From the NCBI GenBank assembly GCA_965228775.1, contig OZ245840.1, positions 3,038,001 through 3,102,000 on the forward strand: 64,000 nt of DNA, in the 5' to 3' direction. Source of the stretch: JANQMY01 sp965228775 (lineage in GTDB: Bacteria; Pseudomonadota; Alphaproteobacteria; JANQMY01). This document shows positions 8,312-17,563 of the stretch, one piece after another (positions within the stretch are counted from its first letter, which is position 1; each line of letters starts with the position of its first letter). A program made the translations under genes and the position numbers. The notes beneath the pieces were generated by a model. That model saw only the letters and a list, made by a program, of their open reading frames with translations, was not told the DNA's origin and did not search any database.

Positions 8312-9385
8312 ATGACCCAAGAGATGCCTGCCGGAACGGTGCCGGTGCTGCCGGCACACAAGTTCGACGAAGGGCGGCTTTTCGATTATCTGAGCGAACG
8401 GGTGGATGGCTTCGAAGGGCCGATGACCGTGCGCCAGTTTGAAGGCGGCCAATCCAATCCGACTTACATGTTGGTGACGCCAAACCAGAATTATGTCTTG
8501 CGCCGGAAGCCGCCTGGAAAGCTATTGCCGTCGGCCCATGCAGTGGACCGGGAATACCGGGTTATCAGTGCGCTCAACAAAACGGATTTTCCGGTGCCGC
8601 GCGCGCATGTCTTGTGCGAAGACGAGAGCATCACCGGAACAATCTTCTTTGTCATGGATCATGTGGAGGGGCGTGTCTTTTGGGATGGTATTATGGAAGA
8701 GCTGACGCCTGAAGACCGCGCCAAGGCATTCGATTCCATGAACGAAACCATCGCGAAACTTCATGCGATCGATCACGTGGCGCTCGGCCTCGAAGATTTC
8801 GGGCGGCCGGGCAACTATTTCGCGCGCCAGATTTCACGCTGGTCGAAGCAATATAAGGCGTCGGAAACGGAAGAAATTCCAGAGATGGACCGCTTGATCG
8901 ACTGGCTGCCGGTAAACGTGCCGGATGATGAGGCCACTTGCCTCATTCACGGCGATTACGCGCTACACAACATTATGTTCCACCCGACCGAACCACGCGT
9001 GGTGGCGGTGCTGGACTGGGAATTGAGCACGACCGGTCATCCTCTGGGCGACATCACCTACAATACGCAAGCTTGGTACCTGCCGCGGATCGAGAACGAA
9101 ACGCGGCCCAATTATGCCACGGTGGACTTGCAGGCCCTTGGCATACCCAGCTTCGAAGACTATGTGGCGCGCTATTGCGAGCGTGTGGGCCGCCCCATGA
9201 TCGAGAATGTGGCGTTCTATAAGTCGTACAATCTCTTCCGGTCGGCGGCGATCGCTCAAGGCATTATCGGCCGTGTGCGGGATGGCACGGCGAACAATCC
9301 AAAAGCACTGGAACTGAAGGATCGTATTAAGCCGTTAGCGGTTGAAGCCTGGCGGCAAGCGGAAATCGCGGGAGCAAGTTCATGA
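8312..9385 (+). CDS. Phosphotransferase family protein (APH/ACAD10-type kinase fold)
   Basis: The 357-residue protein has the APH kinase-like fold: YVLRRKPPG with the ATP-contacting Lys, the catalytic loop LIHGDYALHNIMFHP (about residues 212-226) and the metal-binding AVLDWELSTTGHPLGD. This subgroup resembles the N-terminal kinase domain of mammalian ACAD10/11, which phosphorylates 4-hydroxyacyl-CoAs; here that role is inference. The ATG at 8312 is preferred to 8246 because a GTGGGGA site precedes it. Its TGA overlaps the next ATG (ATGA, 9382-9385). Confidence 0.85.
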   Translation: MTQEMPAGTVPVLPAHKFDEGRLFDYLSERVDGFEGPMTVRQFEGGQSNPTYMLVTPNQNYVLRRKPPGKLLPSAHAVDREYRVISALNKTDFPVPRAHVLCEDESITGTIFFVMDHVEGRVFWDGIMEELTPEDRAKAFDSMNETIAKLHAIDHVALGLEDFGRPGNYFARQISRWSKQYKASETEEIPEMDRLIDWLPVNVPDDEATCLIHGDYALHNIMFHPTEPRVVAVLDWELSTTGHPLGDITYNTQAWYLPRIENETRPNYATVDLQALGIPSFEDYVARYCERVGRPMIENVAFYKSYNLFRSAAIAQGIIGRVRDGTANNPKALELKDRIKPLAVEAWRQAEIAGASS

Positions 9386-9900
9386 TCATGCGTATTTTGA
9401 AGGGGCTTGCTGCCCTGGTGGTTCTGGTGGCGGTCGCCATTGGTGTCTTTTTCACGCTCATCCGTACCGATGAGATGATGATTGGATTTTTCCCGCAAGG
9501 GCCAAGCGAAACGATCGAATTTTCGACGCTTAAGCTCAAGGATTCGCCAAATCAATATCTCGTCTGTCCGGAAGATTTGTGTAACGGGCAGCAACACCGG
9601 GTCAGCCCCGTTTTTCCGGTTCCGGCAGAGGAACTCGCCGGGTATTGGTACGATATCGTGGCGCAGAAACCGCGGACGGAGCAGGTATCCGTGGACAATG
9701 GGGATTTGAACCAGGTGGACTACGTACAGCGTTCGGAGCTGATGCAATATCCTGATTGGATCACCATCCGGTTCATCGACCTCGAAGGGGGCTCATCCAC
9801 CCTCGCGATCTACAGCCGCTCCGTTTACGGGCAGTCGGACCTTGGAATCAATCAAGAGCGAATTGATGCCTGGTTGGGGGAATTAGAGGCCGCTTTTTAA
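9382..9900 (+). CDS. DUF1499 family membrane-anchored protein
   Basis: The 172-residue protein has one N-terminal hydrophobic segment (about residues 4-26), likely an anchor with the rest in the periplasm. The remainder carries DUF1499-type segments: SPNQYLVCPEDLC, SPVFPVPAEEL, VDYVQRSELMQYPDWITIRF and IYSRSVYGQSDLG. The function is unknown. It is translationally coupled to the phosphotransferase through an ATGA overlap. Confidence 0.8.
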   Translation: MIMRILKGLAALVVLVAVAIGVFFTLIRTDEMMIGFFPQGPSETIEFSTLKLKDSPNQYLVCPEDLCNGQQHRVSPVFPVPAEELAGYWYDIVAQKPRTEQVSVDNGDLNQVDYVQRSELMQYPDWITIRFIDLEGGSSTLAIYSRSVYGQSDLGINQERIDAWLGELEAAF

Positions 9901-10022
9901 GCGCAAAAAGAATATCTCGCTTAAAAGGCCGTCCCTTTTCGGGCTTCTTTGGTGGAATCCGCAAATTCCACGATAGATCACACGGTTGATTCAACGCTGC
10001 CTTCCACGCCGTCATGACACTT

Positions 10023-10067
10023 TCTCCATCGAGGCGGGGCACCCCCGCTCGTTTGCGTAGATGGAGA
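10023..10067. other. Two-part hairpin in the gap after the DUF1499 gene
   Basis: TCTCCATC (10023-10030) pairs with GATGGAGA (10060-10067), and inside it GCGGGG (10034-10039) pairs with CCCCGC (10043-10048). It could be the 5' leader of a small transcript or a terminator of the DUF1499 gene, but there is no T-run. The gap 9901-10022 shows nothing else that I can name. Confidence 0.4.
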
Positions 10068-10073
10068 GATGCA

Positions 10074-10253
10074 ATGCAACGCGAGATGAAATTGTTTCGA
10101 GGGAAGACCATGCCGAAACGATGCATGATCTTTCTCGGCCGTTTCGCCGATGGACCTGCCAAAAAACCAGATTTCCGGCGCTCCCCTAGGGCCATGACTT
10201 GGATGGCTTATGTGAGCGTGCTCCTGGTGGTGATGCCAGGACTTGTCAGCTAA
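10074..10253 (+). CDS. Possible small membrane protein (uncertain)
   Basis: A 59-residue frame starts at 10074 about nine bases after GGAGAG. It is basic in its first 40 residues and ends in a hydrophobic helix (MAYVSVLLVVMPGLV). It has no recognised relatives. Its basic composition could equally be non-coding GC-rich DNA, so this is only a candidate. Confidence 0.25.
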   Translation: MQREMKLFRGKTMPKRCMIFLGRFADGPAKKPDFRRSPRAMTWMAYVSVLLVVMPGLVS

Positions 10254-10473
10254 TCACCATCTTCCTCTTGGGCCCGATCATGTTCGGATCCGTCATTGGT
10301 CCGGCGACCGGCCGGATAAACGGACGGCACATGGCGTGATCGTGCTCTAGAACCAATCCCAGACCCCAGAAACTTGCGAAGCGTGGCCATTCGGCCCGCT
10401 TCGTCTTTTTGTCTGGTTGCACCCCCCACCGCCATTGGGTAAGTTCCGCTCCTTCCGCGCCAACGGATCAGAG
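10254..10473. other. Gap with no supported gene
   Basis: Nothing is supported between the small candidate frame and the tandem repeats. Open frames on the minus strand here are short and cross into the repeats, so I do not call them. Confidence 0.5.
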
Positions 10474-10713
10474 TATGTCGCTCCACGACATTGCGATGTG
10501 ACCGTCTGGTTATGGAGAGATGCCGGAGTGGTCGCCCGCAGGCGAAGCCTGCTGATTGTTCGATTAGTTCGACCACTCACATGGAACATAGGTTATGTCG
10601 CTCCACCACATCGCGACGTAACTATCTGGTGAAGGAGAGATGCCGGAGTGGTCGCCCGCAGGCGAAGCCTGCTGATTGTTCGATTAGTTCGACCACTCAC
10701 ATGGAACATAGGT
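10474..10713 (+). repeat. Two 120-bp tandem repeats carrying the 5' end of tRNA-Ser
   Basis: Copies at 10474-10593 and 10594-10713 match over their last 80 bases and differ at about nine positions in the first 40. A third partial copy begins at 10714 and runs into the tRNA-Ser gene. Each copy contains the first 21 bases of the tRNA (GGAGAGATGCCGGAGTGGTCG at its 5' end, starting 10514 and 10634). This is followed not by the tRNA body but by a different tail with a GCAGGC-GAA-GCCTGC hairpin. An outer GTGGTCG/CGACCAC pair uses the tRNA-derived bases as its left arm. The copies cannot fold as tRNAs. Confidence 0.85.
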
Positions 10714-10753
10714 TATGTCGTTCGACCACATTGCGACGTGACCGTCTGGTTAT

Positions 10754-10842
10754 GGAGAGATGCCGGAGTGGTCGAACGGGGCGGTCTCGAAAACCGTTGA
10801 GCTCTATGAGTTCCGAGGGTTCGAATCCCTCTCTCTCCGCCA
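10754..10842 (+). tRNA. tRNA-Ser, anticodon CGA
   Basis: The acceptor arms GGAGAGA (10754-10760) and TCTCTCC (10832-10838) pair fully, followed by G and an encoded CCA (10840-10842). The anticodon arm is GCGGT-CTCGAAA-ACCGT, giving anticodon CGA, which reads UCG. A long variable arm (GAGCTC/GAGTTC) and the T arm GAGGG-TTCGAAT-CCCTC make it a class II serine tRNA. Confidence 0.95.
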
Positions 10843-11006
10843 CAGGCCTTTCGCAGAAACGCCGAGAGCCATGTGGGCTCGAATTTTCTCTCTGCGTCTC
10901 CGCCATTTTTGTTTGCGCGCAGCTGCCACACCAACCCTGCGCGTGTGGCTCCGGTGCTAGAGACAAAACCATCTTCAGAAAATCCCGATAGTTTTGAGGA
11001 AAAAAA

Positions 11007-14000
11007 CTAGTTTCCGCGCCACGGAAAGATTTCATTGTTCAGTAGCCCCACGGCCGCGAGGTCGGCCAGGTACTTGTCGATCAAGTCCCTATCCAAATGG
11101 GGAATGCCGCCGGCCTCTGTGAGGGCCTCGCCGACAGCGGTGCTGAACAACTCTGCAGGCATCGAAGCGCCGGGGACAGCTTCCGTCGGCTGCGCAAACA
11201 TTTCAAGCACGGGGAGAGATGACATGGCTTTGAGATTTTCCGGCAGGGCCCGCAACGCCGCCTCAAAACGGTTCAGCCAATCGCCATAGTCTTCAATGCG
11301 CTCGATGGCGATGCCGCTGTGTTCGATCCACTGAACGAAACTGTCCATAGAAATCCCATCATCATGGGGGTTCAGGACATGAAAGGTCTGGTGCCCCGTT
11401 CGTTTTTGGTTGCTGATTGCGAGTACCGCTTCGGCAATAAAGTCGACGGGCAGTCCCTCGTAATGGGCACGTTCCGCTGTGCCTTTGTAGAAGCTTTGCG
11501 GGGCAATCCCAGTCAAGGCAACACTCAAGATGAACCGTGTAAAGACATCGGGCATGTTGAGCTGACCGCGGTAAAAACGATGGGCAAGGATCATGTTTGA
11601 CCGGAACACGTTGACCGGCAGGCCGAAATGCTCATGTGCGTTGCGAAGCAAGACTTCGCCCGCCCATTTGCTCGCGGCGTAGCCCACCGCATAGCCGTCA
11701 TTCAGTTGAAACTCTGGTATCGCCTCGCGAATATCCGCTTCCTCACGGATGGCGTTGCCGTGAGAATCGAACGCGGCGGCGACGGTGGATATGTTGACGA
11801 TCCTCTTTTTGCGTGTGGTCAAGGCAAGCGCGATGAGCTCGGCGGTGCCAGCCACATTCGGCTGAAACAATTGACGATAGGGCATTCTATGGTTTACCAG
11901 CGCCCCCACATGAGTGATGACGTCGACCTTCTCGGCCAAATCCTCCCATCGCCCGGTCGACAAGCCCAGCCGGGGTGCAGACAAGTCGCCTGCTATGCAG
12001 ATCAGGTGATCTTTGGCTGCTGCGTCAAACCGCTCTTCCAAAGTGTCATCGCCAGCAACAAAAGCATCACGTAACCGTGCTGTGGCCGCTGCATCGCCGG
12101 CGCCTCGTCCCAAACAAATCAGTGTACCCCCGTTTTGCGACAGCTGATCCAACCATTCCAATGCAATGAACCGACCGAGGAAGCCGTTGGCCCCGGTCAG
12201 CAGAACCGTTTTGGCTTCCTCTTGGCTTGCGGGCGCAAGCTTTTCAGCCGCTTCCAGGATCTCTGTGTCAACAAATTTAGCGAGGGTCAAGTCCGCAGCG
12301 CGGAGGAAGGCTGCGTCATTGCCGTGGATGTCATCATGTGTCGCGCGGGCACTTTCGCACGTGTTTTTTGTGCGTTCGATTTTGTGCGCCAAATCCAAAA
12401 GCGTATTGGATGGATGCACGATATCGCCGACCTCGACCGTGATGTCGAAGATATCTTCGAGCAACATGGCAAAGGAGAGCGCGGAAAGAGAATCGCCCCC
12501 AATATCGTCAAAGGAAACATTGCCGTCGTCCGGGATCTCGTCGATCCCGAGAGAAATTTGTGCGGCCGTCAGCACCGTTGCGGCAACCGGCGCGTTTTGA
12601 CTATTGGTCTTGAGGCTGCGGAGCGCGTCATCTTGGCTGCGCGCCATATCGGCGTATAGGGTTTCAAGACGGTCTTGGTACTTTGCATTGAAGGCCGGGC
12701 GCATGTATTTGCCGACACCCGCCAACAATCCATTCTCAATCGAGAAGGGGGTGGTTTCGATGATGATATCCCGCGGGATTTCGTAAGAGTTGAGATCGTT
12801 TGCGGCGGCGATGCCGCGAATTGCCGTCATCAGTTGTTGTTTTGTGGCCGCATCGTTCTGCTCAACGTCAATCAGACTTTGGTTCGGAACAACAACGCCC
12901 AGCAAATATGAACGGGATGAATTGCCGTAGAGAAACACCTGCTGAAGGACCGGATCGCCACCGGCATAGAGCGCCTCAAGCTTGGAAATGGCGACAAACT
13001 CTCCCTGCGCTAATTTGAGAACGCTGTTGCGCCGGTCAAGAAAGCGGATTTTGCCGGGTTCCACTTCCTCCATAATGTCGCCGGTGCGGTAGAAACCCTC
13101 CGCATCGACCAGCTTTGCGTTGAGTTCCGGGCGCTTGTAATACCCGCCGATCAAACGGCTTGTTTTGACGGCCAACTCACCGCGTGGGTGTGGCTTGTCC
13201 GTTGTGAAATAGCCGAGTTCAGGAACATCGATAAGTTTGTGTGCGGAGATGGGCGGGTTCTGAATGACACCATTGACCGAAACGCCACCGGTTTCCGTTG
13301 AGCCGTAGGAATCCGTCAGCGGAAACCCAAATAGTTTCTCTGTGAAATCTTGCAACTCCGGCGAAAGCGGTGCGGAAGCAATTACCGCGGACTGCAAGCG
13401 GCCGCCGAGCAAGTCATCCCGTAATCGATCAAAGTCATGATCGCCGTCAGGCGCAAGGTCCGCGCAGGCCCGCTGATACAGGAGTTCGCAAATGCGTGGA
13501 ACTAGCCCTAAATCGGTCGGACGCACGAGCGTCAAGTCTTCCAAGAAGGAAGACAAGTCACTCAGCGCGGTGAAACACAACAGCCCCCCTCGCCCGAGCG
13601 TCATAAATGTGTAGGACGATCCATAAGAATGGCTCATCGGCTGGTAGTGGAGCACGATGGCAGGCGGCGCATAAGGGGCGGATGCCCACGGAACGATCGC
13701 ATTTTCTTCCGTGTACACCGCACCTTTCGGTGAGCCCGTGCTGCCGGAGGTATAGACAATCGAGACAATCGGCTTTTCGCCTTCAGCGGAAACAAACGGC
13801 TCAACTTCCGGCAGACCGGCGCCGCGCCTGCAGGCCTCTGTGAATGTAGTCAATGAAGCGCCTGATTTAGCTTCGGTCAGAATCTGCCGCGCAGACTTGA
13901 GCGTGGTCAGATGGCTTGGGTCCTCTTCGTCCACATCAAAAATGAGAAGAGTCCGAACGTTATCGCACGCAAGGACGCAGGAAATCGCTTTGTCGAGCTG

Positions 14001-14459
14001 CTCAATACTGGCCGCGATGCATTTCGGCTCGACTTCAAGAACAATGTCTTCCAATTGTGCAGGCGGCGCGTTGGACGGCAGCGGCACATAGGGCAAGCCG
14101 TTGAATTGAACGGCAAGAAGCAGAGCTGCATATTCCGGTCCCGCAAACCCAATGGTCGCGACCATGTCCCCTGGTTGCATGGCAAAATCCGGATCATGGG
14201 CAAGCGCCGATGAGAGGGACTTAACCTGCTCCCACAGCCCGCCATAGGTAAGGAAACAGAAATCGGTGGCGAGCTCTCCACCTATTTTGGGGCGCCAACC
14301 CAAGGCTGGACGGTCGCCATAGGAGGTGAGCACGATACGGATGATTTGGGCGATCGAAAGTCCGGGTTGCGTAATGGCCTCGATGACCTTCGGGTCAGGC
14401 ATTGGTGTTTCCGGCACTGGGTGCAGGTGCGTGTTCCTATCGTTGGTTACAAGCGCCAT
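11007..14459 (-). CDS. car: Carboxylic acid reductase (adenylation-PCP-thioester reductase)
   Basis: The 1150-residue protein has the full carboxylic acid reductase order. The adenylation domain has its P-loop-like motif VYTSGSTGSPKGAVYTEEN near residues 236-255 and DSYGSTETGG. A carrier domain follows with the phosphopantetheine Ser657 in GGDSLSAL. The C-terminal NADPH-dependent reductase domain has TGANGFLGRF near 755. Such enzymes use ATP and NADPH to reduce a carboxylic acid to an aldehyde in the cytoplasm and need a phosphopantetheinyl transferase. The gene is last of a run of eight on this strand, 16 bases after an alcohol dehydrogenase. The pair would turn acid to aldehyde to alcohol. 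Linkage to steroid genes suggests a steroid-derived acid, but this is inference. Confidence 0.92.
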   Translation of the reverse strand: MALVTNDRNTHLHPVPETPMPDPKVIEAITQPGLSIAQIIRIVLTSYGDRPALGWRPKIGGELATDFCFLTYGGLWEQVKSLSSALAHDPDFAMQPGDMVATIGFAGPEYAALLLAVQFNGLPYVPLPSNAPPAQLEDIVLEVEPKCIAASIEQLDKAISCVLACDNVRTLLIFDVDEEDPSHLTTLKSARQILTEAKSGASLTTFTEACRRGAGLPEVEPFVSAEGEKPIVSIVYTSGSTGSPKGAVYTEENAIVPWASAPYAPPAIVLHYQPMSHSYGSSYTFMTLGRGGLLCFTALSDLSSFLEDLTLVRPTDLGLVPRICELLYQRACADLAPDGDHDFDRLRDDLLGGRLQSAVIASAPLSPELQDFTEKLFGFPLTDSYGSTETGGVSVNGVIQNPPISAHKLIDVPELGYFTTDKPHPRGELAVKTSRLIGGYYKRPELNAKLVDAEGFYRTGDIMEEVEPGKIRFLDRRNSVLKLAQGEFVAISKLEALYAGGDPVLQQVFLYGNSSRSYLLGVVVPNQSLIDVEQNDAATKQQLMTAIRGIAAANDLNSYEIPRDIIIETTPFSIENGLLAGVGKYMRPAFNAKYQDRLETLYADMARSQDDALRSLKTNSQNAPVAATVLTAAQISLGIDEIPDDGNVSFDDIGGDSLSALSFAMLLEDIFDITVEVGDIVHPSNTLLDLAHKIERTKNTCESARATHDDIHGNDAAFLRAADLTLAKFVDTEILEAAEKLAPASQEEAKTVLLTGANGFLGRFIALEWLDQLSQNGGTLICLGRGAGDAAATARLRDAFVAGDDTLEERFDAAAKDHLICIAGDLSAPRLGLSTGRWEDLAEKVDVITHVGALVNHRMPYRQLFQPNVAGTAELIALALTTRKKRIVNISTVAAAFDSHGNAIREEADIREAIPEFQLNDGYAVGYAASKWAGEVLLRNAHEHFGLPVNVFRSNMILAHRFYRGQLNMPDVFTRFILSVALTGIAPQSFYKGTAERAHYEGLPVDFIAEAVLAISNQKRTGHQTFHVLNPHDDGISMDSFVQWIEHSGIAIERIEDYGDWLNRFEAALRALPENLKAMSSLPVLEMFAQPTEAVPGASMPAELFSTAVGEALTEAGGIPHLDRDLIDKYLADLAAVGLLNNEIFPWRGN

Positions 14460-14475
14460 TCTTTGTGCTTCCGGC

Positions 14476-15519
14476 CTATAGCGTGCTCATATCGATTACA
14501 AACCGGTATTTCACATCCGCGCGCTCCATGCGCTCAAAGGCTTCGTTGATGTCGCCCATGGCGATGAGTTCGCAATCGGGCAGAATGTTTTTCTCCGCAC
14601 AGAAGTTAAGCAACTCCTGGGTTTCCGCGATACCTCCAATCATGGATGCAGTGAGGGACTTGCGTCCCGCCACAAGGCCCCCTGTGTGGAAGGAAGGCAG
14701 CATATCGATCGCCCCGACCAACGCCACAACACCATCTAAGCCCACCAGTGAGAGATAAGGGGACACATCATGCGCGACCGGAATTGTGTCGAGCACAAAA
14801 TCGAAATGCCCCGCGGCTGCCGCCATCTTTTCTTCATCCTTTGAAATCAGAACATCGTGTGCGCCAAGCACAATTGCGTCCTTTACTTTGGAAGGGGATG
14901 TGGTCAGTACGGTGACGTCTGCCCCAAGACCAACGGCGAGTTTGACGCCGATATGGCCGAGCCCACCCAATCCGGCAACGGCGACTTTCGTACTTGGCCC
15001 AACTTCCCAGTAACGCATGGGGGACCAGGTCGTGATCCCGGCACAGAGCAATGGCCCCGCACGCTGTGGATCCAGGCCGTCCGGAACTTTCAAAACGAAT
15101 TCATCTTTCACGACAATCTTGTTTGAGTAGCCGCCCAGAGTGTTTTCACCGGATATGCGGTCGGGGCTGTTGTAGGTCAGGGTCATGCCCTCTTCGCAAT
15201 AGGGCTCAAGACCGTGCTGACAGGGAGAGCACGTGCCGCAACTGTCAACCATGCATCCCACCGCGACGGTGTCTCCTACACCATGGTTTGTCACATCGGT
15301 GCCGATGGCCGTCACGCGTCCAATGATTTCATGGCCGGGCACCAAAGGGTAGACAGTGTTGAAGTAGTCATTCCGTGCAAAATGCAGATCGGTGTGGCAA
15401 ACGCCGCAATAGAGAATGTCGATTGCCACATCGTCCGGGCGTAGCGCACGGCGTTCGAACGAGAATGGCGCCAGCGTCGACCCCTGCTCCAAAGCAGCGT
15501 ACCCTTTTGCTTTTGTCAT
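14476..15519 (-). CDS. Zinc-dependent NAD(P) alcohol dehydrogenase (CAD/YahK type)
   Basis: The 347-residue medium-chain dehydrogenase has catalytic zinc ligands Cys41 (GVCHTDLH) and His63 (PGHE), and structural zinc ligands Cys94, Cys97, Cys100 and Cys108. The Rossmann motif is GLGGLGHIGVKLA. It resembles the cinnamyl alcohol dehydrogenase/YahK group, which reduces aldehydes with NADPH. It sits between the HsaF-like aldolase (35-base gap) and the carboxylic acid reductase (16-base gap). It could reduce the reductase's aldehyde product or aldehyde leaking from the aldolase. Confidence 0.9.
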   Translation of the reverse strand: MTKAKGYAALEQGSTLAPFSFERRALRPDDVAIDILYCGVCHTDLHFARNDYFNTVYPLVPGHEIIGRVTAIGTDVTNHGVGDTVAVGCMVDSCGTCSPCQHGLEPYCEEGMTLTYNSPDRISGENTLGGYSNKIVVKDEFVLKVPDGLDPQRAGPLLCAGITTWSPMRYWEVGPSTKVAVAGLGGLGHIGVKLAVGLGADVTVLTTSPSKVKDAIVLGAHDVLISKDEEKMAAAAGHFDFVLDTIPVAHDVSPYLSLVGLDGVVALVGAIDMLPSFHTGGLVAGRKSLTASMIGGIAETQELLNFCAEKNILPDCELIAMGDINEAFERMERADVKYRFVIDMSTL

Positions 15520-15554
15520 AGTGCTCTCGTCCCTCCTCGAATGATAGTTCGATC

Positions 15555-16589
15555 CTATCCAGCCTTCTGTTTCAGCAGGTCCAGCGCCACATCCACGATC
15601 ATATCTTCTTGGCCGCCCACCATGCGACGCTTGCCTAATTCCACAAGGATCTCTCTTGTATCAAGACCATAGTCTTCTGCGGCTTTCTCCGCATGCCGAA
15701 GAAAAGACGAATAGACGCCCGCATAGCCAAGGCTTAATGTTTCGCGGTCGACGCGGACGGGGCGATCTTGCAGCGGCCTCACGAGTTCCTCAGCCGCATC
15801 CATTAGGCGCATGACATCACACCCGTGATTCCATTCCTTGCGGTCAATGGCGGCGATGAAGACTTCGAGCGGGGCATTACCGGCCCCGGCCCCCATGCCT
15901 GCCAAGCTGGCATCGATGCGGACGGCACCCCCTTGCGCGGCAACAATGGAGTTTGCAACGCCCAACGAAAGATTGTGGTGCGCGTGAATCCCCCGCTCGG
16001 TGTCCGGCCTTAGCATTCTGTCGTATGCCATCATTCGTTCGTGCACCCCATCCATGTCCAAAGCACCACCGGAATCGGTCACGTAAACGCACTGTGCGCC
16101 ATAACTTTCCATCAGAACCGCTTGCTGCGCCAGGTCTTCGGGGCCGATCATATGGCTCATCATCAGAAAACCCGACACATCCATCCCCAGGTCCCGCGCG
16201 ATGCCGATATGTTGTTTGGAAACATCCGCTTCCGTACAGTGCGTCGCGACCCGAACCGAGCGCACACCGATCTCATAGGCACGGCGTAACTCATCGACGG
16301 TCCCAACGCCCGGCAGGATAAGAGTGGTCAAGACAGCATTCTGCAAAATATCTGCAACTGCTTCCAACCACTCCCAATCCGTATGGGCGCCAAACCCATA
16401 GTTAAAACTGGCACCCGACAAGCCATCGCCATGGGCTACTTCAATGGCGTCGACTCCCGCCTTATCTAATGCTTCCGCGATCGCGCGGACATGATCGATG
16501 CCGTACATGTGGCGAATGGCATGCATGCCGTCACGCAGTGTCACGTCTTGGATGTAGAGTTTGTCTTTTGTCGGATCAAAACGAGGCAT
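15555..16589 (-). CDS. hsaF: 4-hydroxy-2-oxoacid aldolase (HsaF/DmpG type)
   Basis: The 344-residue enzyme has the DRE-TIM metal site motif LYIQDVTLRDGMHA near its N terminus and the metal-binding HAHHN motif near residue 203. It splits 4-hydroxy-2-oxoacids to pyruvate and an aldehyde. In the steroid pathway the substrate is 4-hydroxy-2-oxohexanoate, giving propanal that channels to the acylating dehydrogenase. The ATG at 16589 is chosen because the longer frame to 16649 overlaps hsaG and adds an unrelated leader. Confidence 0.92.
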   Translation of the reverse strand: MPRFDPTKDKLYIQDVTLRDGMHAIRHMYGIDHVRAIAEALDKAGVDAIEVAHGDGLSGASFNYGFGAHTDWEWLEAVADILQNAVLTTLILPGVGTVDELRRAYEIGVRSVRVATHCTEADVSKQHIGIARDLGMDVSGFLMMSHMIGPEDLAQQAVLMESYGAQCVYVTDSGGALDMDGVHERMMAYDRMLRPDTERGIHAHHNLSLGVANSIVAAQGGAVRIDASLAGMGAGAGNAPLEVFIAAIDRKEWNHGCDVMRLMDAAEELVRPLQDRPVRVDRETLSLGYAGVYSSFLRHAEKAAEDYGLDTREILVELGKRRMVGGQEDMIVDVALDLLKQKAG

Positions 16590-16629
16590 AGCGTGGGGTA
16601 CTTCTTGTGTGTGTCTCTTTTCTGTTCGT

Positions 16630-17550
16630 CTACCCAATGCGCCGCGCAATGAGTTCGCCGGTTGCCTTCGCGGCTGCGGTCATGATGTCCAAATTCCCCG
16701 AATAGGGGGGTAAATAATCACCGGCCCCTTCCACCTCCAGGAAAACGGAACTCTTGATACCGGTAAAGTCGCCCAAGCCTGGAATATGCAGTCTGTTGTT
16801 GTCGCCGAATTTCTCGAATTGCACTTCTTGTTTCAGGCGATACCCGGGAACATAAGATTGCACTTTGTCGACCATCGCTTCGATCGATTTTCGGATCTCT
16901 TGCTCGGACGCTCCTTCTGATAAGGTAAAGACGGTATCGCGCATAATCATTGGTGGTTCCGCTGGATTGAGAATGATGATGGCTTTGCCCTTATTTGCTC
17001 CGCCGACGGATTCAATGGCGTTTGCCGTCGTTCGTGTGAACTCGTCGATGTTCGCCCGCGTTCCAGGGCCGGCCGAGCGGGACGAAACAGAAGCGACGAT
17101 CTCAGCATAGTGTACATTGGCCACTTGAGAGACCGCCGCCACAATGGGAATGGTGGCTTGACCGCCGCAGGTCACCATATTGACGTTGGATTCCTCCAAA
17201 TGCTGTTCCATGTTGACGGGCGGGACCGTAAAGGGGCCGATTGCAGCGGGGGTAAGGTCAATCACCTTTTTGCCGTCTTCGCGCAGGGCTTTGTCATGAT
17301 CTGCATGGGCGTAAGCGGAGGTGGCGTCGAACACGATACGAATGTCATCGTAGACGTCTAAAGCCTGAAGACCGCTCAAGCCCTCATGAGTGGTCGCAAT
17401 CCCATGGTCTCGGGCCAGGGCCAGCCCCTCGCTGTTCGGATCGATACCTACCATCGCGGCGAGCTCAATGTTTTGCGACGATTTAATCATCTTCATCATA
17501 AGGTCGGTACCGATATTGCCGGATCCGATGATTGCGGCCTTCACGCCCAT
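16630..17550 (-). CDS. hsaG: Acylating acetaldehyde/propionaldehyde dehydrogenase (HsaG/DmpF type)
   Basis: The 306-residue protein begins with the NAD-binding GSGNIGTDLMMK and has the catalytic Cys in VTCGGQATIPIV near residue 130. The family converts an aldehyde plus CoA and NAD to acyl-CoA, in complex with the aldolase encoded next. In steroid degradation it forms propionyl-CoA from propanal. The gene follows hsaE by 13 bases and precedes hsaF by about 40. Confidence 0.93.
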   Translation of the reverse strand: MGVKAAIIGSGNIGTDLMMKMIKSSQNIELAAMVGIDPNSEGLALARDHGIATTHEGLSGLQALDVYDDIRIVFDATSAYAHADHDKALREDGKKVIDLTPAAIGPFTVPPVNMEQHLEESNVNMVTCGGQATIPIVAAVSQVANVHYAEIVASVSSRSAGPGTRANIDEFTRTTANAIESVGGANKGKAIIILNPAEPPMIMRDTVFTLSEGASEQEIRKSIEAMVDKVQSYVPGYRLKQEVQFEKFGDNNRLHIPGLGDFTGIKSSVFLEVEGAGDYLPPYSGNLDIMTAAAKATGELIARRIG

Positions 17551-17563
17551 CTATGCCGTTCCT

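Noticed and set aside
10474..10713. Direct repeats considered as a CRISPR array
   Set aside because: There are only two full copies plus a partial one, each 120 bases with no spacers; they are a tandem duplication.
10491..10991. 166-residue plus-strand frame and matching minus-strand frames in the tandem repeats
   Set aside because: They read through the 120-bp repeats and the tRNA-Ser gene and repeat the same motif in-frame because 120 is a multiple of three; no ribosome site.
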